Assembly: GCF_900172335.1 (NCBI RefSeq)
Contig: NZ_FWFX01000008.1
Coordinates: forward strand, 1 to 64,000
Reading direction: 5' to 3'
Origin: Roseovarius albus
GTDB taxonomy: Bacteria; Pseudomonadota; Alphaproteobacteria; Rhodobacterales; Rhodobacteraceae
DNA: 64,000 bases
Shown piece by piece: positions 27,248 through 36,978 of the stretch (positions are counted from its first letter, which is position 1; each line of letters begins with the position of its first letter). Below the pieces are notes generated by a model, which was not told where the DNA came from, ran no database searches, and worked only from the letters and a program-made list of their open reading frames with translations. The position numbers and the translations under genes were made by a program.

Positions 27248-28123
27248 ATGGAAATTCGCACGGTCGGTGTTGTGGGCGCGGGTCAGATGGGCAACGGGAT
27301 TGCCCATGTCATGGCGCTGGCGGGCTATGATGTCATGCTCAACGACATCAGTCAGGACATGCTGGAAAAGGGGTTGGCCAAGATCCACTCCAATCTGGAA
27401 CGGCAGGTCAGCCGCGACAAGATCTCCGCTGATGACATGAAGGCGGCGATGGCGCGGATCAAGCCCACGGTGCAATTGCCGGATCTGGGGCAGGTCGATC
27501 TGGTGATTGAATCCGCGACCGAGCGCGAAGCCGTGAAACAATCAATCTTTGAACAGTTGGTTCCACATCTGGAACCGCATACGATTCTCACCTCCAACAC
27601 CTCATCGATCTCGATCACCCGCCTGGCCAGCGGAACGGACCGGCCGGAAAAGTTCATGGGCTTTCACTTCATGAACCCGGTGCCGATCATGCAACTGGTC
27701 GAACTGATCCGGGGCATTGCCACCGATCAGGAGACCTTTCAGGCTTGCAGTGCCGTTGTCGAAAAACTGGGTAAAACCTCTGCCACATCCGAGGACTTTC
27801 CGGCTTTTATAGTTAACCGCATCCTGATGCCGATGATCAACGAGGCAGTTTATACGCTGTATGAAGGGGTTGGAAATGTGACCTCGATCGATGTGTCGAT
27901 GAAACTGGGCACCAACCACCCTATGGGACCGCTGGAGCTGGCCGATTTCATCGGGCTGGACACCTGTCTGGCGATCATGAACGTGCTGCACGACGGGCTG
28001 GCGGATACCAAATACCGCCCCTGCCCTTTGCTGACCAAATATGTCGAAGCCGGCTGGTTGGGCCGCAAAACCGGGCGCGGATTCTATGACTATCGTGGAG
28101 AGACGCCGGTGCCGACGCGATAA
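27248..28123 (+). CDS. hbd: 3-hydroxybutyryl-CoA dehydrogenase
   Basis: 291 residues. It oxidises 3-hydroxyacyl-CoA to 3-ketoacyl-CoA with NAD(P). Dinucleotide site VGAGQMGNGIAHVMA near residue 10, catalytic region GFHFMNPVPIMQLVEL with the conserved His near 138, and GFIVNR-like DFPAFIVNRILMPMINEA near 180. The C-terminal domain holds GTNHPMGPLELADFIGLD. The ATG at 27248 follows an AGGTCAGGG ribosome site; upstream codons to 27215 are unlikely to be translated. This function fits butyrate or poly-hydroxybutyrate metabolism and ETF-linked beta-oxidation. Confidence 0.95.
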   Translation: MEIRTVGVVGAGQMGNGIAHVMALAGYDVMLNDISQDMLEKGLAKIHSNLERQVSRDKISADDMKAAMARIKPTVQLPDLGQVDLVIESATEREAVKQSIFEQLVPHLEPHTILTSNTSSISITRLASGTDRPEKFMGFHFMNPVPIMQLVELIRGIATDQETFQACSAVVEKLGKTSATSEDFPAFIVNRILMPMINEAVYTLYEGVGNVTSIDVSMKLGTNHPMGPLELADFIGLDTCLAIMNVLHDGLADTKYRPCPLLTKYVEAGWLGRKTGRGFYDYRGETPVPTR

Positions 28124-28220
28124 GTGGCGGGGATGAGAGCTGATGGCTAATAGCTGCGATGCGGACGAATCTGCCGTTCGCGTCTATGCCTGCAGTGTCG
28201 GGTCTTGCCGTTCTCGTGAT

Positions 28221-29264
28221 CTATGGCGCGAGCCACTTAAACGGTTCGGCTGGCACAAACTGATCCGATACATCGCCGGTAAGAATAGGATGATCGCGAA
28301 GTTCAAGCTTCAGAGGCGCGTCAATGGCTGAGAAATCAAGTGCGTTCAGGTCGACCCAATAGACATTCGGGCTGATTGCAGACTCGAAGTAGTACAGCTT
28401 GTTCTCGTGATCCATGACCGTCCGCCAGACGGTTGTTGCAATATTCGGCGCGTCCGGATCAGCAATGCCCAAGGGCACGGAAGCATTTCGGATGATAGAA
28501 AACGCAGCAGAAGTCGCCATTCGAACATCTTCAAATTCAGGTACTGCACCCAGATAAAACGAAGCACGAATAAACCGGTCCGCAGCTCGGTTTGTTCCGG
28601 GTAACATGGACAGCCCGCCGACTTGCTCCCAATACGCTGTAAGTGCCAGTTGTTCATCGAACGGAGGTGAGTTGGTCATTACTGTGAATTCAGGACCGTG
28701 ATGAACAACAAGCTCTCCATCGAGATATTCGAAAATTGCGGAGTCACCCGTAGCGTCTGAAAGCGACAGATGCAGCCCAGCTGCATTTCCGTCAGGAAGA
28801 GGAGGCGCGATGAGCGCAAAAGGCTCAGACGACAGGCCCTCCACCGCTTCCGCCACAGTTGCATAGTTGTCGAGCGCAAACTGCGCCCAGGCACCAACAG
28901 AAAGAATGGCCTTGCCCTCGGCCTCTCCGTAGTCGGATTCAGAGAGGTAAAGCAGGTTTGCAACCAGCCCGACCTCATTCATGCCATCCACCGATCCGAT
29001 GTCATAGCCCGACAGGATGACAGAGCCGTATTGTGATACCCACTCGATACTGCCGTCACCCAGACCGCCGTCGCGTTCCATCCCGCGGGGGAAAACCCAA
29101 AAATCTGAGTCGACGTCTTCAAACCAATCCAAACTGCGACCAGTAAAATATGTGTCTGACCCGCTCTTGTAGACAAATCTAGTGCAAGCCTGAGCTGAGG
29201 ATACGATGGACAAGGCAGTGCAAACGCCGACCAAAAGCACAAACGGTTCAATCTTGGTCTTCAT
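28221..29264 (-). CDS. Penicillin V acylase / choloylglycine hydrolase family Ntn-hydrolase
   Basis: About 347 residues. A signal peptide (MKTKIEPFVLLVGVCTALS) ends at AQA|CTRFVYKSG, exposing the nucleophilic Cys of the Ntn-hydrolase family (cholylglycine hydrolase / penicillin V acylase). Nearby ARS- and W-type residues (FTGRSLDWFED) and WVFPRGMERDGG match the Gram-negative branch. AAAGGA precedes the ATG at 29264. It is exported, so it acts in the periplasm. Members of this branch hydrolyse acyl-amides, including penicillin V and some acyl-homoserine lactones. The substrate here is not shown. It converges with hbd. Confidence 0.88.
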   Translation of the reverse strand: MKTKIEPFVLLVGVCTALSIVSSAQACTRFVYKSGSDTYFTGRSLDWFEDVDSDFWVFPRGMERDGGLGDGSIEWVSQYGSVILSGYDIGSVDGMNEVGLVANLLYLSESDYGEAEGKAILSVGAWAQFALDNYATVAEAVEGLSSEPFALIAPPLPDGNAAGLHLSLSDATGDSAIFEYLDGELVVHHGPEFTVMTNSPPFDEQLALTAYWEQVGGLSMLPGTNRAADRFIRASFYLGAVPEFEDVRMATSAAFSIIRNASVPLGIADPDAPNIATTVWRTVMDHENKLYYFESAISPNVYWVDLNALDFSAIDAPLKLELRDHPILTGDVSDQFVPAEPFKWLAP

Positions 29265-29486
29265 TGAAATTCCTTTCATCAAGCTGGGTACAAACTTGGC
29301 TTATTCAAATGTTTAGCGGCATTGAATCTTGCCACTATTTCTTCGTCAAACGGTATCATCAAACTAGAAGTTTAGAAAAGGTTACTCATGTTGGGTCGCG
29401 AAAAGCCGCCATTCGTTTAAAGCGCAGCATCAATCAATTTGCGCTCAAATCAGTCATTTGACCAAGTTTTCTAATTAAATAGTTGT

Positions 29487-30386
29487 TTAAGACGCGTTCT
29501 CTTCCCCAAGCGCCAGCGTGTGTTCACGTAGCCAGGCCATAAAGCCGCGGGGGTCGGTTTCCAGAAGCTTCATCTGTTCATCTGAAATCGGTGCGCCAAC
29601 CACAGGCTTTTGTGGCTTATTGCAGCTCTTGACCACTTCGTGCAGCAAGAAGCTCTGGCGCAGGGTGGCCGAGATGCGGTTGGCCATCTGGTAGACGCGC
29701 GAATTCGAGCCGGGGAAATAGATCGGCACAACCTTGGCTTTGGAGCGGCGGATCATCTGCGCGGTGAAGACCGCCCATTCACGCTCAATCGCCGGGCCGA
29801 ACAGCGTGTCGGACGAGGCCACGACACCCGACGGGAAGACGGTAACGACACCGCCCTCTTTCAGATGCGCCATCGCCTTGGCCCGCATCTCAACCGATTT
29901 GCGTTGCACATCAGGTTCATGCGGAAAGGGCACCGCAATCATGTAGGAAGTGGCAACCTCATCAATCCCAGTCAGCAAGGCGCGGGTCAGGATCTTGTAG
30001 TCGGTGCGGCGACGACCGATCAGATCAGCAAGAATCATACCATCGACCAACCCATGCGGATGGTTTGCCACCACCACAACCGGCCCGTCCAAAGGTATAT
30101 TGTCGAGCTCATCTTCCGGTGTGAGCAGATCAATGCCCATGGTATCGAGAACTGCACGCCAAAACGCCTGCCCTGCCGGGGCACCGCGTTTCTCAAATTG
30201 CCGGATCATCCGGAAAATCGAAATTTTCCCGCTGAACCATTCAAGGGTGCGAATGACGAAGGCTGTCATCGGGCTATCGAAGGAATTCGCATAGGTCAGA
30301 CTGCGGCGATTATATTGGGTAAAGGTCACATACTCAGCATCACCCGTCTGGGCACTGTCCAGCTGATCCTTTCCGTTTTCCGCCAC
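29487..30386 (-). CDS. Lysophospholipid acyltransferase family protein
   Basis: 299 residues with a GTG start. The HxxxxD acyltransferase motif is NHPHGLVDG near residue 108 (His-x4-Asp), followed by FPSGVVAS (the FPxG-like block III) and VVPIYFPGSNSR (block IV). This assigns it to the PlsC-like family (membrane lipid or lipid A biosynthesis). A specific product such as lysophosphatidic acid or ornithine lipid cannot be decided. It lies immediately upstream, in reading direction after, the HPr gene, on the same strand. Confidence 0.88.
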   Translation of the reverse strand: MAENGKDQLDSAQTGDAEYVTFTQYNRRSLTYANSFDSPMTAFVIRTLEWFSGKISIFRMIRQFEKRGAPAGQAFWRAVLDTMGIDLLTPEDELDNIPLDGPVVVVANHPHGLVDGMILADLIGRRRTDYKILTRALLTGIDEVATSYMIAVPFPHEPDVQRKSVEMRAKAMAHLKEGGVVTVFPSGVVASSDTLFGPAIEREWAVFTAQMIRRSKAKVVPIYFPGSNSRVYQMANRISATLRQSFLLHEVVKSCNKPQKPVVGAPISDEQMKLLETDPRGFMAWLREHTLALGEENAS

Positions 30387-30421
30387 TTGATCTGTCCCCA
30401 GCTTGTCGCGCCTGCGCGTCC

Positions 30422-30691
30422 CTACATCTCTTCGCCGAACCTGTCTGCGATCAGAGCCTGCACCGCATCCGCGAGCGGCCCCGCGTCCGGGCCCGAGATT
30501 TGCACGTCAATAGTCGTTCCTTTGGAGGCTGCCAACATCAAAAGCCCCATAATGCTGTCTCCGCCGGTGGATTGTCCATTCAAAGTCACAGTGGCGTAGG
30601 CATCAAACCCTTCGACCACTTCAACGAACTTGGCCGCCGCGCGGGCGTGCAGACCCTTTTCATTTACTATATCCATTTGTCGAGAAATCAT
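30422..30691 (-). CDS. ptsH: Phosphocarrier protein HPr
   Basis: 89 residues, starting MISRQMDIVNEKG. The EI-phosphorylated His is in KGLHARAAAKF (residue 16) and the regulatory Ser of HprK action is in GGDSIMGLLML. In alphaproteobacteria this HPr works with EI(Ntr) and EIIA(Man) rather than with sugar permeases. It lies 29 bases after the EIIA(Man) gene, reading the same way, followed by an acyltransferase. A TTG start four codons upstream is the alternative. Confidence 0.95.
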   Translation of the reverse strand: MISRQMDIVNEKGLHARAAAKFVEVVEGFDAYATVTLNGQSTGGDSIMGLLMLAASKGTTIDVQISGPDAGPLADAVQALIADRFGEEM

Positions 30692-30720
30692 TTCAGTTAT
30701 CAAGGTCTAAACTTTCTGTC

Positions 30721-31113
30721 TTATTCGGCTGAAACATTATAGCTATTCATATACTTGCGTCCTGCTTCCAGCGCAGCGTTAACCGCCTCGGGCAGGGTCT
30801 TGTGGCGGGACTTTGCCAGTTTAATCAGCAAGGGCAGGCTGACGCCATAAACGACGCAGCGGTTCTTGGCCTGGCAGGCTGACAGTGACAGATTAGAGGG
30901 GGAGCCACCAAATATGTCGGTAGCGACCACGACACCATCCCCGGTATCAACTGAATCTGCCGCCTGACTAATTTCAGTCTGTTTGGCGGCTCGGTCGTGA
31001 TCTTTCTCAATTGTGATGGCCTGAATACCGGGTTGTTGCCCAACCACATGCTCAATCGCGCGCAGATATTCGCCTGCCAACCCACCATGTGCAACGATCA
31101 CGATTCCGATCAC
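30721..31113 (-). CDS. PTS system mannose-type EIIA component (regulatory)
   Basis: A phosphotransfer protein of about 130 residues. The GTG at 31113 gives VIGIVIVAHGGLAGEYL, where His (VAHGG) is the phosphorylated residue; an ATG eight codons upstream is possible. The family core ATDIFGGSPSNLS follows near residue 70. No EIIB, EIIC or EIID gene is nearby, so this is a regulatory EIIA. The order is rapZ, then this gene, then ptsH, which is the usual alphaproteobacterial one. Confidence 0.92.
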   Translation of the reverse strand: MIGIVIVAHGGLAGEYLRAIEHVVGQQPGIQAITIEKDHDRAAKQTEISQAADSVDTGDGVVVATDIFGGSPSNLSLSACQAKNRCVVYGVSLPLLIKLAKSRHKTLPEAVNAALEAGRKYMNSYNVSAE

Positions 31114-31160
31114 TGTTCTTTTGCTCCCAGAGTCCAATTCATTGGATCAGGTGGCCCTCT

Positions 31161-32060
31161 TCAGGTCATCCCATGACGTTCCAACTCGCGATGCCTAATT
31201 GACACCTGCCACCCCTCTTCTGCAAGGGTTTGCGCCAAAGTTTCTGCCATTGTGACACTCCGGTGTTGCCCTCCGGTACATCCAAAGCCAATCGAAAGGT
31301 AGGCTTTGCCTTCGGCCTCGTACGCTGGAAGCAGAAATTTGGCCATTTCCGAGACTCGAGTGCTGAAACTGTCAAAGCGTTCATCTTGCCCGATGTAGGT
31401 TTGAACATCCGGATCACAGCCATTTTTTTTGCGAAGCTGCGCATCCCAATAAGGATTTCGCAGAAACCTACAATCATACATCATATCGAGTCCACGCGGC
31501 AGGCCACGCTTGTAGGAAAACGAATGAATGGACACAGCTAGGCGGCGCCCTTCTGACCGGGGAGCAAACCACAAATCAAGCTCTGCCCGCAGCTCATGCG
31601 GGGACAGCTCGGACGTCTCGAGCAGCAGATCCGCCCGCGCCCGGATCGGGCCGAGCAGATCAAACTCCTTGGCGATCCCGGCTTCGGGGCGTTCTGCTGG
31701 GGCCAAAGGGTGACGACGACGGGTTTCAGAAAACCGGCGCAATAGAACCTCAGCCGTACAATCGAGATACAAAACCTGCATCGCCGCATTCGCCATGCGT
31801 CCGACGTGATCAATGGCCTCGATTATTGCACTGGTGGAAAAGTCGCGATTGCGGGTATCAATGCCCAGAACGATTGGCCGATCTGGTGCCGGGCCATCCA
31901 AAAGTCGCGGCAGCAAGGACAGCGGCACATTATCGATCGCTTCATACCCCATATCTTCGAGCGCACGAATAGCGGTGGAGCGACCAGCACCTGAAGGCCC
32001 GGTCACAAGCACCAGACGTGCCTTGGCCAGGCCCTCACCAGCTTGTGAAGCATCCGTCAT
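31161..32060 (-). CDS. rapZ: RNase adapter protein RapZ (nucleotide-binding)
   Basis: 299 residues. P-loop [10 protein letters not shown] at residues 20-29. The C-terminal domain contains [26 protein letters not shown] and the [10 protein letters not shown] motif, which are distinctive. RapZ in gammaproteobacteria controls glucosamine-6-phosphate synthesis by directing RNase E to small RNAs. In alphaproteobacteria its role is less clear, and it usually sits between hprK and a PTS EIIA, as here. Confidence 0.95.
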   Translation of the reverse strand: MTDASQAGEGLAKARLVLVTGPSGAGRSTAIRALEDMGYEAIDNVPLSLLPRLLDGPAPDRPIVLGIDTRNRDFSTSAIIEAIDHVGRMANAAMQVLYLDCTAEVLLRRFSETRRRHPLAPAERPEAGIAKEFDLLGPIRARADLLLETSELSPHELRAELDLWFAPRSEGRRLAVSIHSFSYKRGLPRGLDMMYDCRFLRNPYWDAQLRKKNGCDPDVQTYIGQDERFDSFSTRVSEMAKFLLPAYEAEGKAYLSIGFGCTGGQHRSVTMAETLAQTLAEEGWQVSIRHRELERHGMT

Positions 32061-32072
32061 GTCATAGCGCCC

Positions 32073-32513
32073 TCAGTCGACTCGCCCATGCTTAAGATAG
32101 AGCAAGATCGCAGAAGGAAAATGTATAAAATCAGCGCGATGTAAAAGTGGGAGCCGAATACCATGTAGATTATCATATCGTGTCTGAGGCAAACGCTTTG
32201 TTTCGGATTGATCTAGATCCACGATAAGGAATACCCGCGTCGGACCACGGTTAGGAGCAGCCAAAATCCCGACCCCGCGCGCTTCGATCTGGCCCCGAAT
32301 GGTCTCCGGCACATCTGACATCAATGTGCTATCCTGTGCCCAAATTCTGGTACGGTCATCCGCAACCAATTCGGCACCGAGTGCCAAAAGCTGCAACGCC
32401 AGACCGGATTTGCCAGACCCGGAGCGCCCCCGGATCATTACCGCACGTCCCAGATGGGCCACCGTTGTGGCATGTATAATCTCTTCAGGGCTGGTATTCA
32501 TTGTCTCGACCAT
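32073..32513 (-). CDS. hprK: HPr kinase/phosphorylase, short alphaproteobacterial form
   Basis: About 146 residues. Only the catalytic kinase domain is present, as is normal for this lineage: P-loop RGRSGSGKSGLALQL, then AELVADDRTRIW and RGVGILAA (the signature region). HprK adds phosphate to the regulatory Ser of HPr and can remove it. The start at 32513 (MVETMNTS) is one option. The frame is open back to a TTG at 32549 that would overlap the end of chvG; an ATG at 32501 is also possible. The strand order chvI, chvG, hprK, rapZ, EIIA, ptsH suggests one operon. Confidence 0.9.
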   Translation of the reverse strand: MVETMNTSPEEIIHATTVAHLGRAVMIRGRSGSGKSGLALQLLALGAELVADDRTRIWAQDSTLMSDVPETIRGQIEARGVGILAAPNRGPTRVFLIVDLDQSETKRLPQTRYDNLHGIRLPLLHRADFIHFPSAILLYLKHGRVD

Positions 32514-32545
32514 TGAGTAACCCGTTGCACTCGGCAGGGCTCTCG

Positions 32546-34255
32546 TCAAGTTGGCAAGCCGACCACAAAACGTGCTCCCAAAGGATCAGATGTAACATCC
32601 GCATCTGTCGGGCGAATGTTCTCTGCCCATATCACGCCATCATGGGCCTCTACAATCTGTTTGGAAATCGACAGGCCAAGCCCAGAATTATTGCCAAAGT
32701 CATTCTCATTTCGTTGCGAATAGAAACGTTGGAAAATCTTCGTCAAAGCCTGTTCCGGGATACCAGGGCCAGTGTCTTCGACCACAACCACCACACGGTT
32801 TTCACGCTGACGCACCCAAAGACGAATAGCATCGCCGTCCTCGCAAAAACTGATCGCATTGGTGATTAGATTGACGAACACCTGCGCCAGCCGCCCCTCT
32901 AGCCCAGTCAGCTTGACGGGGTGTTGCGGGAAGTCGGTGATAAACTCGATCCCTTTTTGTCCGGCTTGCTCCCCGAGATAACTGCCCAAATTGGTTAACA
33001 TCGCGACCAGGTCAAATTCTTCTTGTGTTTCCTTGACCAACTCACTGTCCAACCGCGAAGCATCAGAAATGTCACTGACTAAACGGTCGAGGCGGCGTAC
33101 ATCGTGTTCGATCACCTGCAGCAGCTTTTCGCGCTGGTCGTCGCGCTTTGCCACCCGCATTGTCCCCACAGCAGAGCGCAGGGATGCCAAGGGATTTTTG
33201 ATTTCATGCGAAACATCAGCCGCAAACTGTTCATTTGCATCGATGCGATGGTAAAGTGCTGCGACCATACCACGCAATGCGCCGCTCAAACGTCCAATCT
33301 CATCCGGTCTGGCAGTGAGGTCCGGAATCCGGATTCGACCGCCTGATCTTTGGTTGCGATCACGTGCACCACCCAATTCCGCGGCAGAGGCCAGATCAGC
33401 CAGCGGATTCGCAATGGTTGAGGCCAGCAGCAGACTCAAACCAATGGAGACGATCGTGGCGACCAAAAACATCTGTAGAACCCGCTCGCGCTCAACCCGC
33501 ACCAACCGGTCAATTTCTCCACTGGCGCTGGCCAGAGCAACAACCGCAATTGGTGCGCCATTGTGCATAATAGGCGTCGAAACTGAAAACACACCGATCT
33601 GCGAGGTTTGACCTGTCGAAATCTGCACGCCTTCAGCCACGGTCGAAGCAACCATCTTGCGCAGATGTTCCTCTACACTCACGTCAATATCTTTGTCTTC
33701 CTGCGCTGAGAACGGTGCAGATAGCGTATCCCAAACGTTGGTCAACATATCCGTAATCCAGGTCGGACTTCGGTTATCTGGTTTTGACAGGCCGGTCGTG
33801 GCCCCCGCCATTTGGCCTATCAGTTGCCCTTTGGTATCGAAGACATAAACTTCGATCCCTTCTTGGATGTCTAGACCGCTTAGAGTGGCGTGAACATTGA
33901 TGCCATCGCCACTGGCAAGACTAACAGGAACACCAGCAGGCAGCTGTGCTTCGAACACATCTGCAATCAGTTCGACATCTCCGACCAAACCATTGGCACG
34001 CTGTAACGCCAGCCCATCACGCGAGGCGTTGAGGTATAAGATACCCGCAACAAGCACGTTCAATGCGATCAAATTGAAGGTGACAATTTTCCGCGTCAGC
34101 GGGGAGTTACGTAAAGATACGAAACCGCGCCGGGCGCGGTTCATGCGCAGTTCATCTTCCACCAAGTTGTCTGGAGCAACGAATTCATCGCCCAAAACGA
34201 CATTATCGCTTTTCGATGTGTGGTTCTGCGAAGTCATTGGTTCGGCCAGCGCCAT
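32546..34255 (-). CDS. chvG: Two-component sensor histidine kinase ChvG/ExoS
   Basis: 569 residues. A first transmembrane helix is near residue 55 (IVTFNLIALNVLVAGILYL), a periplasmic sensor region follows to about 265, then a second helix (FLVATIVSIGLSLLLAS), a HAMP domain, the H-box DVSHEIKNPLASLRS, and the N, G1 and G2 boxes (NLITNAISF, EDTGPGIP, GLGLSISKQ). In Rhizobiales this pair senses acid or cell-envelope stress. The start shares one base with the chvI stop. A later ATG (MTSQNH) is possible. Confidence 0.93.
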   Translation of the reverse strand: MALAEPMTSQNHTSKSDNVVLGDEFVAPDNLVEDELRMNRARRGFVSLRNSPLTRKIVTFNLIALNVLVAGILYLNASRDGLALQRANGLVGDVELIADVFEAQLPAGVPVSLASGDGINVHATLSGLDIQEGIEVYVFDTKGQLIGQMAGATTGLSKPDNRSPTWITDMLTNVWDTLSAPFSAQEDKDIDVSVEEHLRKMVASTVAEGVQISTGQTSQIGVFSVSTPIMHNGAPIAVVALASASGEIDRLVRVERERVLQMFLVATIVSIGLSLLLASTIANPLADLASAAELGGARDRNQRSGGRIRIPDLTARPDEIGRLSGALRGMVAALYHRIDANEQFAADVSHEIKNPLASLRSAVGTMRVAKRDDQREKLLQVIEHDVRRLDRLVSDISDASRLDSELVKETQEEFDLVAMLTNLGSYLGEQAGQKGIEFITDFPQHPVKLTGLEGRLAQVFVNLITNAISFCEDGDAIRLWVRQRENRVVVVVEDTGPGIPEQALTKIFQRFYSQRNENDFGNNSGLGLSISKQIVEAHDGVIWAENIRPTDADVTSDPLGARFVVGLPT

Positions 34256-34956
34256 TATTCCTCGTTATACCGGTAACCGATCCCATAAAGCGTTTCGATT
34301 GCTGAAAAATCACCATCAACCATGCGCAGTTTCTTGCGGAGGCGTTTGATATGGCTATCGATGGTACGGTCATCAACATAAACCTGATCATCATAAGCGA
34401 CATCCATCAACTGATCGCGGCTTTTAACAAAACCGGGACGTTGCGCAAGCGCCTGCAATAGCAGGAATTCGGTTACCGTCAAAGAGACATCTTTGTTCTT
34501 CCAAGTGACAGCATGACGGAGCGGGTCCATACGCAACTCGCCACGTTCAATCACCTTGGTCTCTTCGGTATCACCTACTAGATTGCCCTCAACCGCCTCT
34601 TGGCGGCGCAGCAGGGCGCGGATGCGTTCAACCAACAAGCGTTGCGAGAAGGGTTTTTTGACATAGTCGTCAGCCCCCATGCGCAAGCCGAGAACCTCGT
34701 CAATTTCGTCATCTTTGGATGTTAGGAAAATGACCGGCATCGATGATTTTTGCCTTAACCGTTGCAGAAGATCCATGCCATCCATACGTGGCATCTTGAT
34801 ATCCAGAACCGCCATATCCGGCAGTTTTTTGTTAAATGCATCAAAGGCCTGCTGGCCATCATTATAAGTTTCGACTTCGAAGCCCTCAGCCTCAAGGGTC
34901 ATCGATACGGACGTCAGAATATTCCGGTCATCGTCCACCAGGGCGATTCTCGACAT
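34255..34956 (-). CDS. chvI: Response regulator ChvI (OmpR type)
   Basis: 233 residues. Receiver domain: [14 protein letters not shown], phosphoacceptor Asp in [13 protein letters not shown], Thr in IFLTSKDDE, Lys in DYVKKPF. C-terminal OmpR winged-helix DNA-binding domain: [22 protein letters not shown], then [12 protein letters not shown]. The start at 34956 has GGAAGGGA upstream; a longer frame continues to 35022 but without family similarity. It is divergent from pckA across 369 bases. ChvG-ChvI in this lineage has been linked to envelope stress and central carbon metabolism. Confidence 0.95.
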   Translation of the reverse strand: MSRIALVDDDRNILTSVSMTLEAEGFEVETYNDGQQAFDAFNKKLPDMAVLDIKMPRMDGMDLLQRLRQKSSMPVIFLTSKDDEIDEVLGLRMGADDYVKKPFSQRLLVERIRALLRRQEAVEGNLVGDTEETKVIERGELRMDPLRHAVTWKNKDVSLTVTEFLLLQALAQRPGFVKSRDQLMDVAYDDQVYVDDRTIDSHIKRLRKKLRMVDGDFSAIETLYGIGYRYNEE

Positions 34957-35325
34957 TGCAAAATCCCTTCCACTACTCTGCCTTATTTTTTTGCCTAGTA
35001 TGCGCATCTTAGCCCACCGCAATCAACGGAAATTTGCGAATCGGTCAAGATCACGACCCATTTTTGACATAAATGTCTAAGAAATCTCCAAATGCGCCTG
35101 ACCCAACACCTGCCCATACGTCAACCTTACTCCTTGTCGCGTTTGATTGCGCTAACTTGCACTTGGTTGCGCTAACGCCTCAAAAGCGTCCTGTTCTTTC
35201 ACAGAAGCGTCATGTTATGAGCGCTCAACAACTGAATCTGCTTCGATCAATCGCGCCAGTTTTCGGGTGCCGCGATCGGGCAACCGCCGCAGATCGCGGC
35301 GATCGCGAACAGGAGCGCGCATATC
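34957..35325. promoter_or_regulatory. Divergent chvI/pckA intergenic region with tandem TTGCGCTAAC repeats
   Basis: 369 bases without a gene. TTGCGCTAAC occurs at 35147-35156 and 35167-35176, in direct orientation with 20 bases from start to start. The half GCGCTAAC matches the right arm of a TGTTAGCGCTAACA-like operator I associate with the LacI-type carbon regulator CceR/AkgR of Rhodobacter; the left arms do not match. Closer to the gene, 35260-35310 is G/C-rich with repeated GCGATCG-like motifs. No further coding signal is seen. Confidence 0.5.
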
Positions 35326-36924
35326 ATGGCATTCGGACGGGTCAACCCGCAGTTCCAGCTTGAAGATCAAGGAATCACAGGTCTGGGCAATGTCTACTAT
35401 AACCTGATCGAACCAGCACTGGTCGAACAGGCTCTCAAAAACGGTGAAGGGACACTTGGGTTGGGCGGAGCATTCCTTGTCTCGACCGGCAAATTTACAG
35501 GCCGCTCCCCCAAGGACAAACATGTCGTTAGAACCGCAGATGTGGCCGACAATATCTGGTGGGAAAACAACGCAGAAATGTCGTCAGAAGGCTTTGACGC
35601 CCTTCACAACGACATGCTCGAACACATGAAGGGTCGTGACTACTATGTTCAGGACCTGACTGGGGGCGCCGACCCGGCCCATGCGATCAATGTCCGAATG
35701 GTCACCGAACTGGCCTGGCACGGCTTGTTCATTCGCCACATGCTGCGCCGTCCCGACCGGGCCGCGCTAGATAGCTTTTTCTCTGACTTCACGGTCATCA
35801 ACTGCCCCAGCTTCAAGGCTTCACCAGAAAAGCATAGCTGCCGTTCGGAAACCGTCATTGCCACGAATTTCGAACGCAAGATGATCTTGATTGCCGGAAC
35901 CGAATATGCCGGTGAAAACAAGAAATCCGTCTTCAGCTTGCTGAACTACCTGCTGCCTGAAAAGGGCATCATGCCGATGCACTGCTCGGCCAACCACGCA
36001 GATGGCAACCCGGTCGATACAGCTGTGTTCTTTGGGCTGTCTGGCACGGGCAAGACCACGCTGTCTGCCGATCCTGCACGCACACTGATCGGCGATGACG
36101 AACACGGCTGGTCAGATCAGGGCACCTTCAATTTTGAGGGCGGCTGCTATGCCAAGACCATCAATCTGAACCCTGAGGCTGAGCCAGAGATCTACGCGAC
36201 CACCTCGAAGTTCGGCACTGTGGTCGAAAACATGGTGTTTGATGAGGAAACGCTGGAACTGGATTTCAACGACGACAGCCTGACAGCCAACATGCGTTGC
36301 GCCTATCCGCTGGAATACATCTCGAACGCATCTTCGACCGCCGTGGGTAGCCATCCGAAAAATGTGATCATGTTAACCTGCGATGCGTTTGGCATTTTAC
36401 CCCCCATTGCGCGGCTGACCCCCGCGCAGGCGATGTATCACTTCTTGTCTGGGTTCACCTCCAAGGTGGCCGGAACCGAGCGCGGCGTGACCGAGCCCGA
36501 GCCAACTTTCTCTACCTGCTTTGGCGCACCCTTCATGCCCCGCCGCCCCGAGGCTTACGGCGACCTGCTGCGCGAGAAGATCGCCAAACACGGTGCAACC
36601 TGCTGGCTGGTCAACACCGGCTGGACCGGCGGTGGATATGGCACCGGATCACGCATGCCAATCAAAGCCACCCGCGCCCTGCTGACTGCCGCACTGGATG
36701 GCTCTCTGAACGAAGCCACCTTCCGCAAGGATGCCAACTTCGGCTTTGACGTTCCTGTCACTGTGCGTGGCGTGGATGCCGAATTGCTCGACCCACGCTC
36801 AACTTGGGAAGATCCGGCTGCATACGATGCGCAGGCCGCCAAACTGGTCAAAATGTTCGCCGACAATTTCGAGCAATACCTGCCCCACATCAACGAAGAC
36901 GTCAAAGCAGTCACGCTTGGCTAG
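35326..36924 (+). CDS. pckA: Phosphoenolpyruvate carboxykinase (ATP)
   Basis: 532 residues. It converts oxaloacetate plus ATP to phosphoenolpyruvate, the first committed step of gluconeogenesis. Motifs: [16 protein letters not shown], the kinase-1a P-loop [11 protein letters not shown], a conserved NHADGNP shortly before it, and the C-terminal [13 protein letters not shown] with intact residues. The ATG at 35326 follows an AGGAG. It is oriented away from chvI. A perfect 15-base-stem terminator follows. The last 435 bases are repeated at 39778-40215. It fits growth on organic acids and amino acids. Confidence 0.97.
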   Translation: MAFGRVNPQFQLEDQGITGLGNVYYNLIEPALVEQALKNGEGTLGLGGAFLVSTGKFTGRSPKDKHVVRTADVADNIWWENNAEMSSEGFDALHNDMLEHMKGRDYYVQDLTGGADPAHAINVRMVTELAWHGLFIRHMLRRPDRAALDSFFSDFTVINCPSFKASPEKHSCRSETVIATNFERKMILIAGTEYAGENKKSVFSLLNYLLPEKGIMPMHCSANHADGNPVDTAVFFGLSGTGKTTLSADPARTLIGDDEHGWSDQGTFNFEGGCYAKTINLNPEAEPEIYATTSKFGTVVENMVFDEETLELDFNDDSLTANMRCAYPLEYISNASSTAVGSHPKNVIMLTCDAFGILPPIARLTPAQAMYHFLSGFTSKVAGTERGVTEPEPTFSTCFGAPFMPRRPEAYGDLLREKIAKHGATCWLVNTGWTGGGYGTGSRMPIKATRALLTAALDGSLNEATFRKDANFGFDVPVTVRGVDAELLDPRSTWEDPAAYDAQAAKLVKMFADNFEQYLPHINEDVKAVTLG

Positions 36925-36941
36925 ACATGCACCGAACGCAA

Positions 36942-36978
36942 GAAGAGCTCTGGTATTCCTTCGATACCAGAGCTCTTC
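36942..36978 (+). terminator. pckA terminator
   Basis: GAAGAGCTCTGGTAT (36942-36956) and ATACCAGAGCTCTTC (36964-36978) form a perfect 15-base stem with a 7-base loop, 17 bases after the pckA stop. No long T run follows. Confidence 0.8.

Noticed and set aside
29610..30599. Open frame of 329 codons opposite the acyltransferase and HPr genes.
   Set aside because: It overlaps two genes with clear motifs (HPHGLVD and KGLHARAA) on the other strand and shows no motif of its own.
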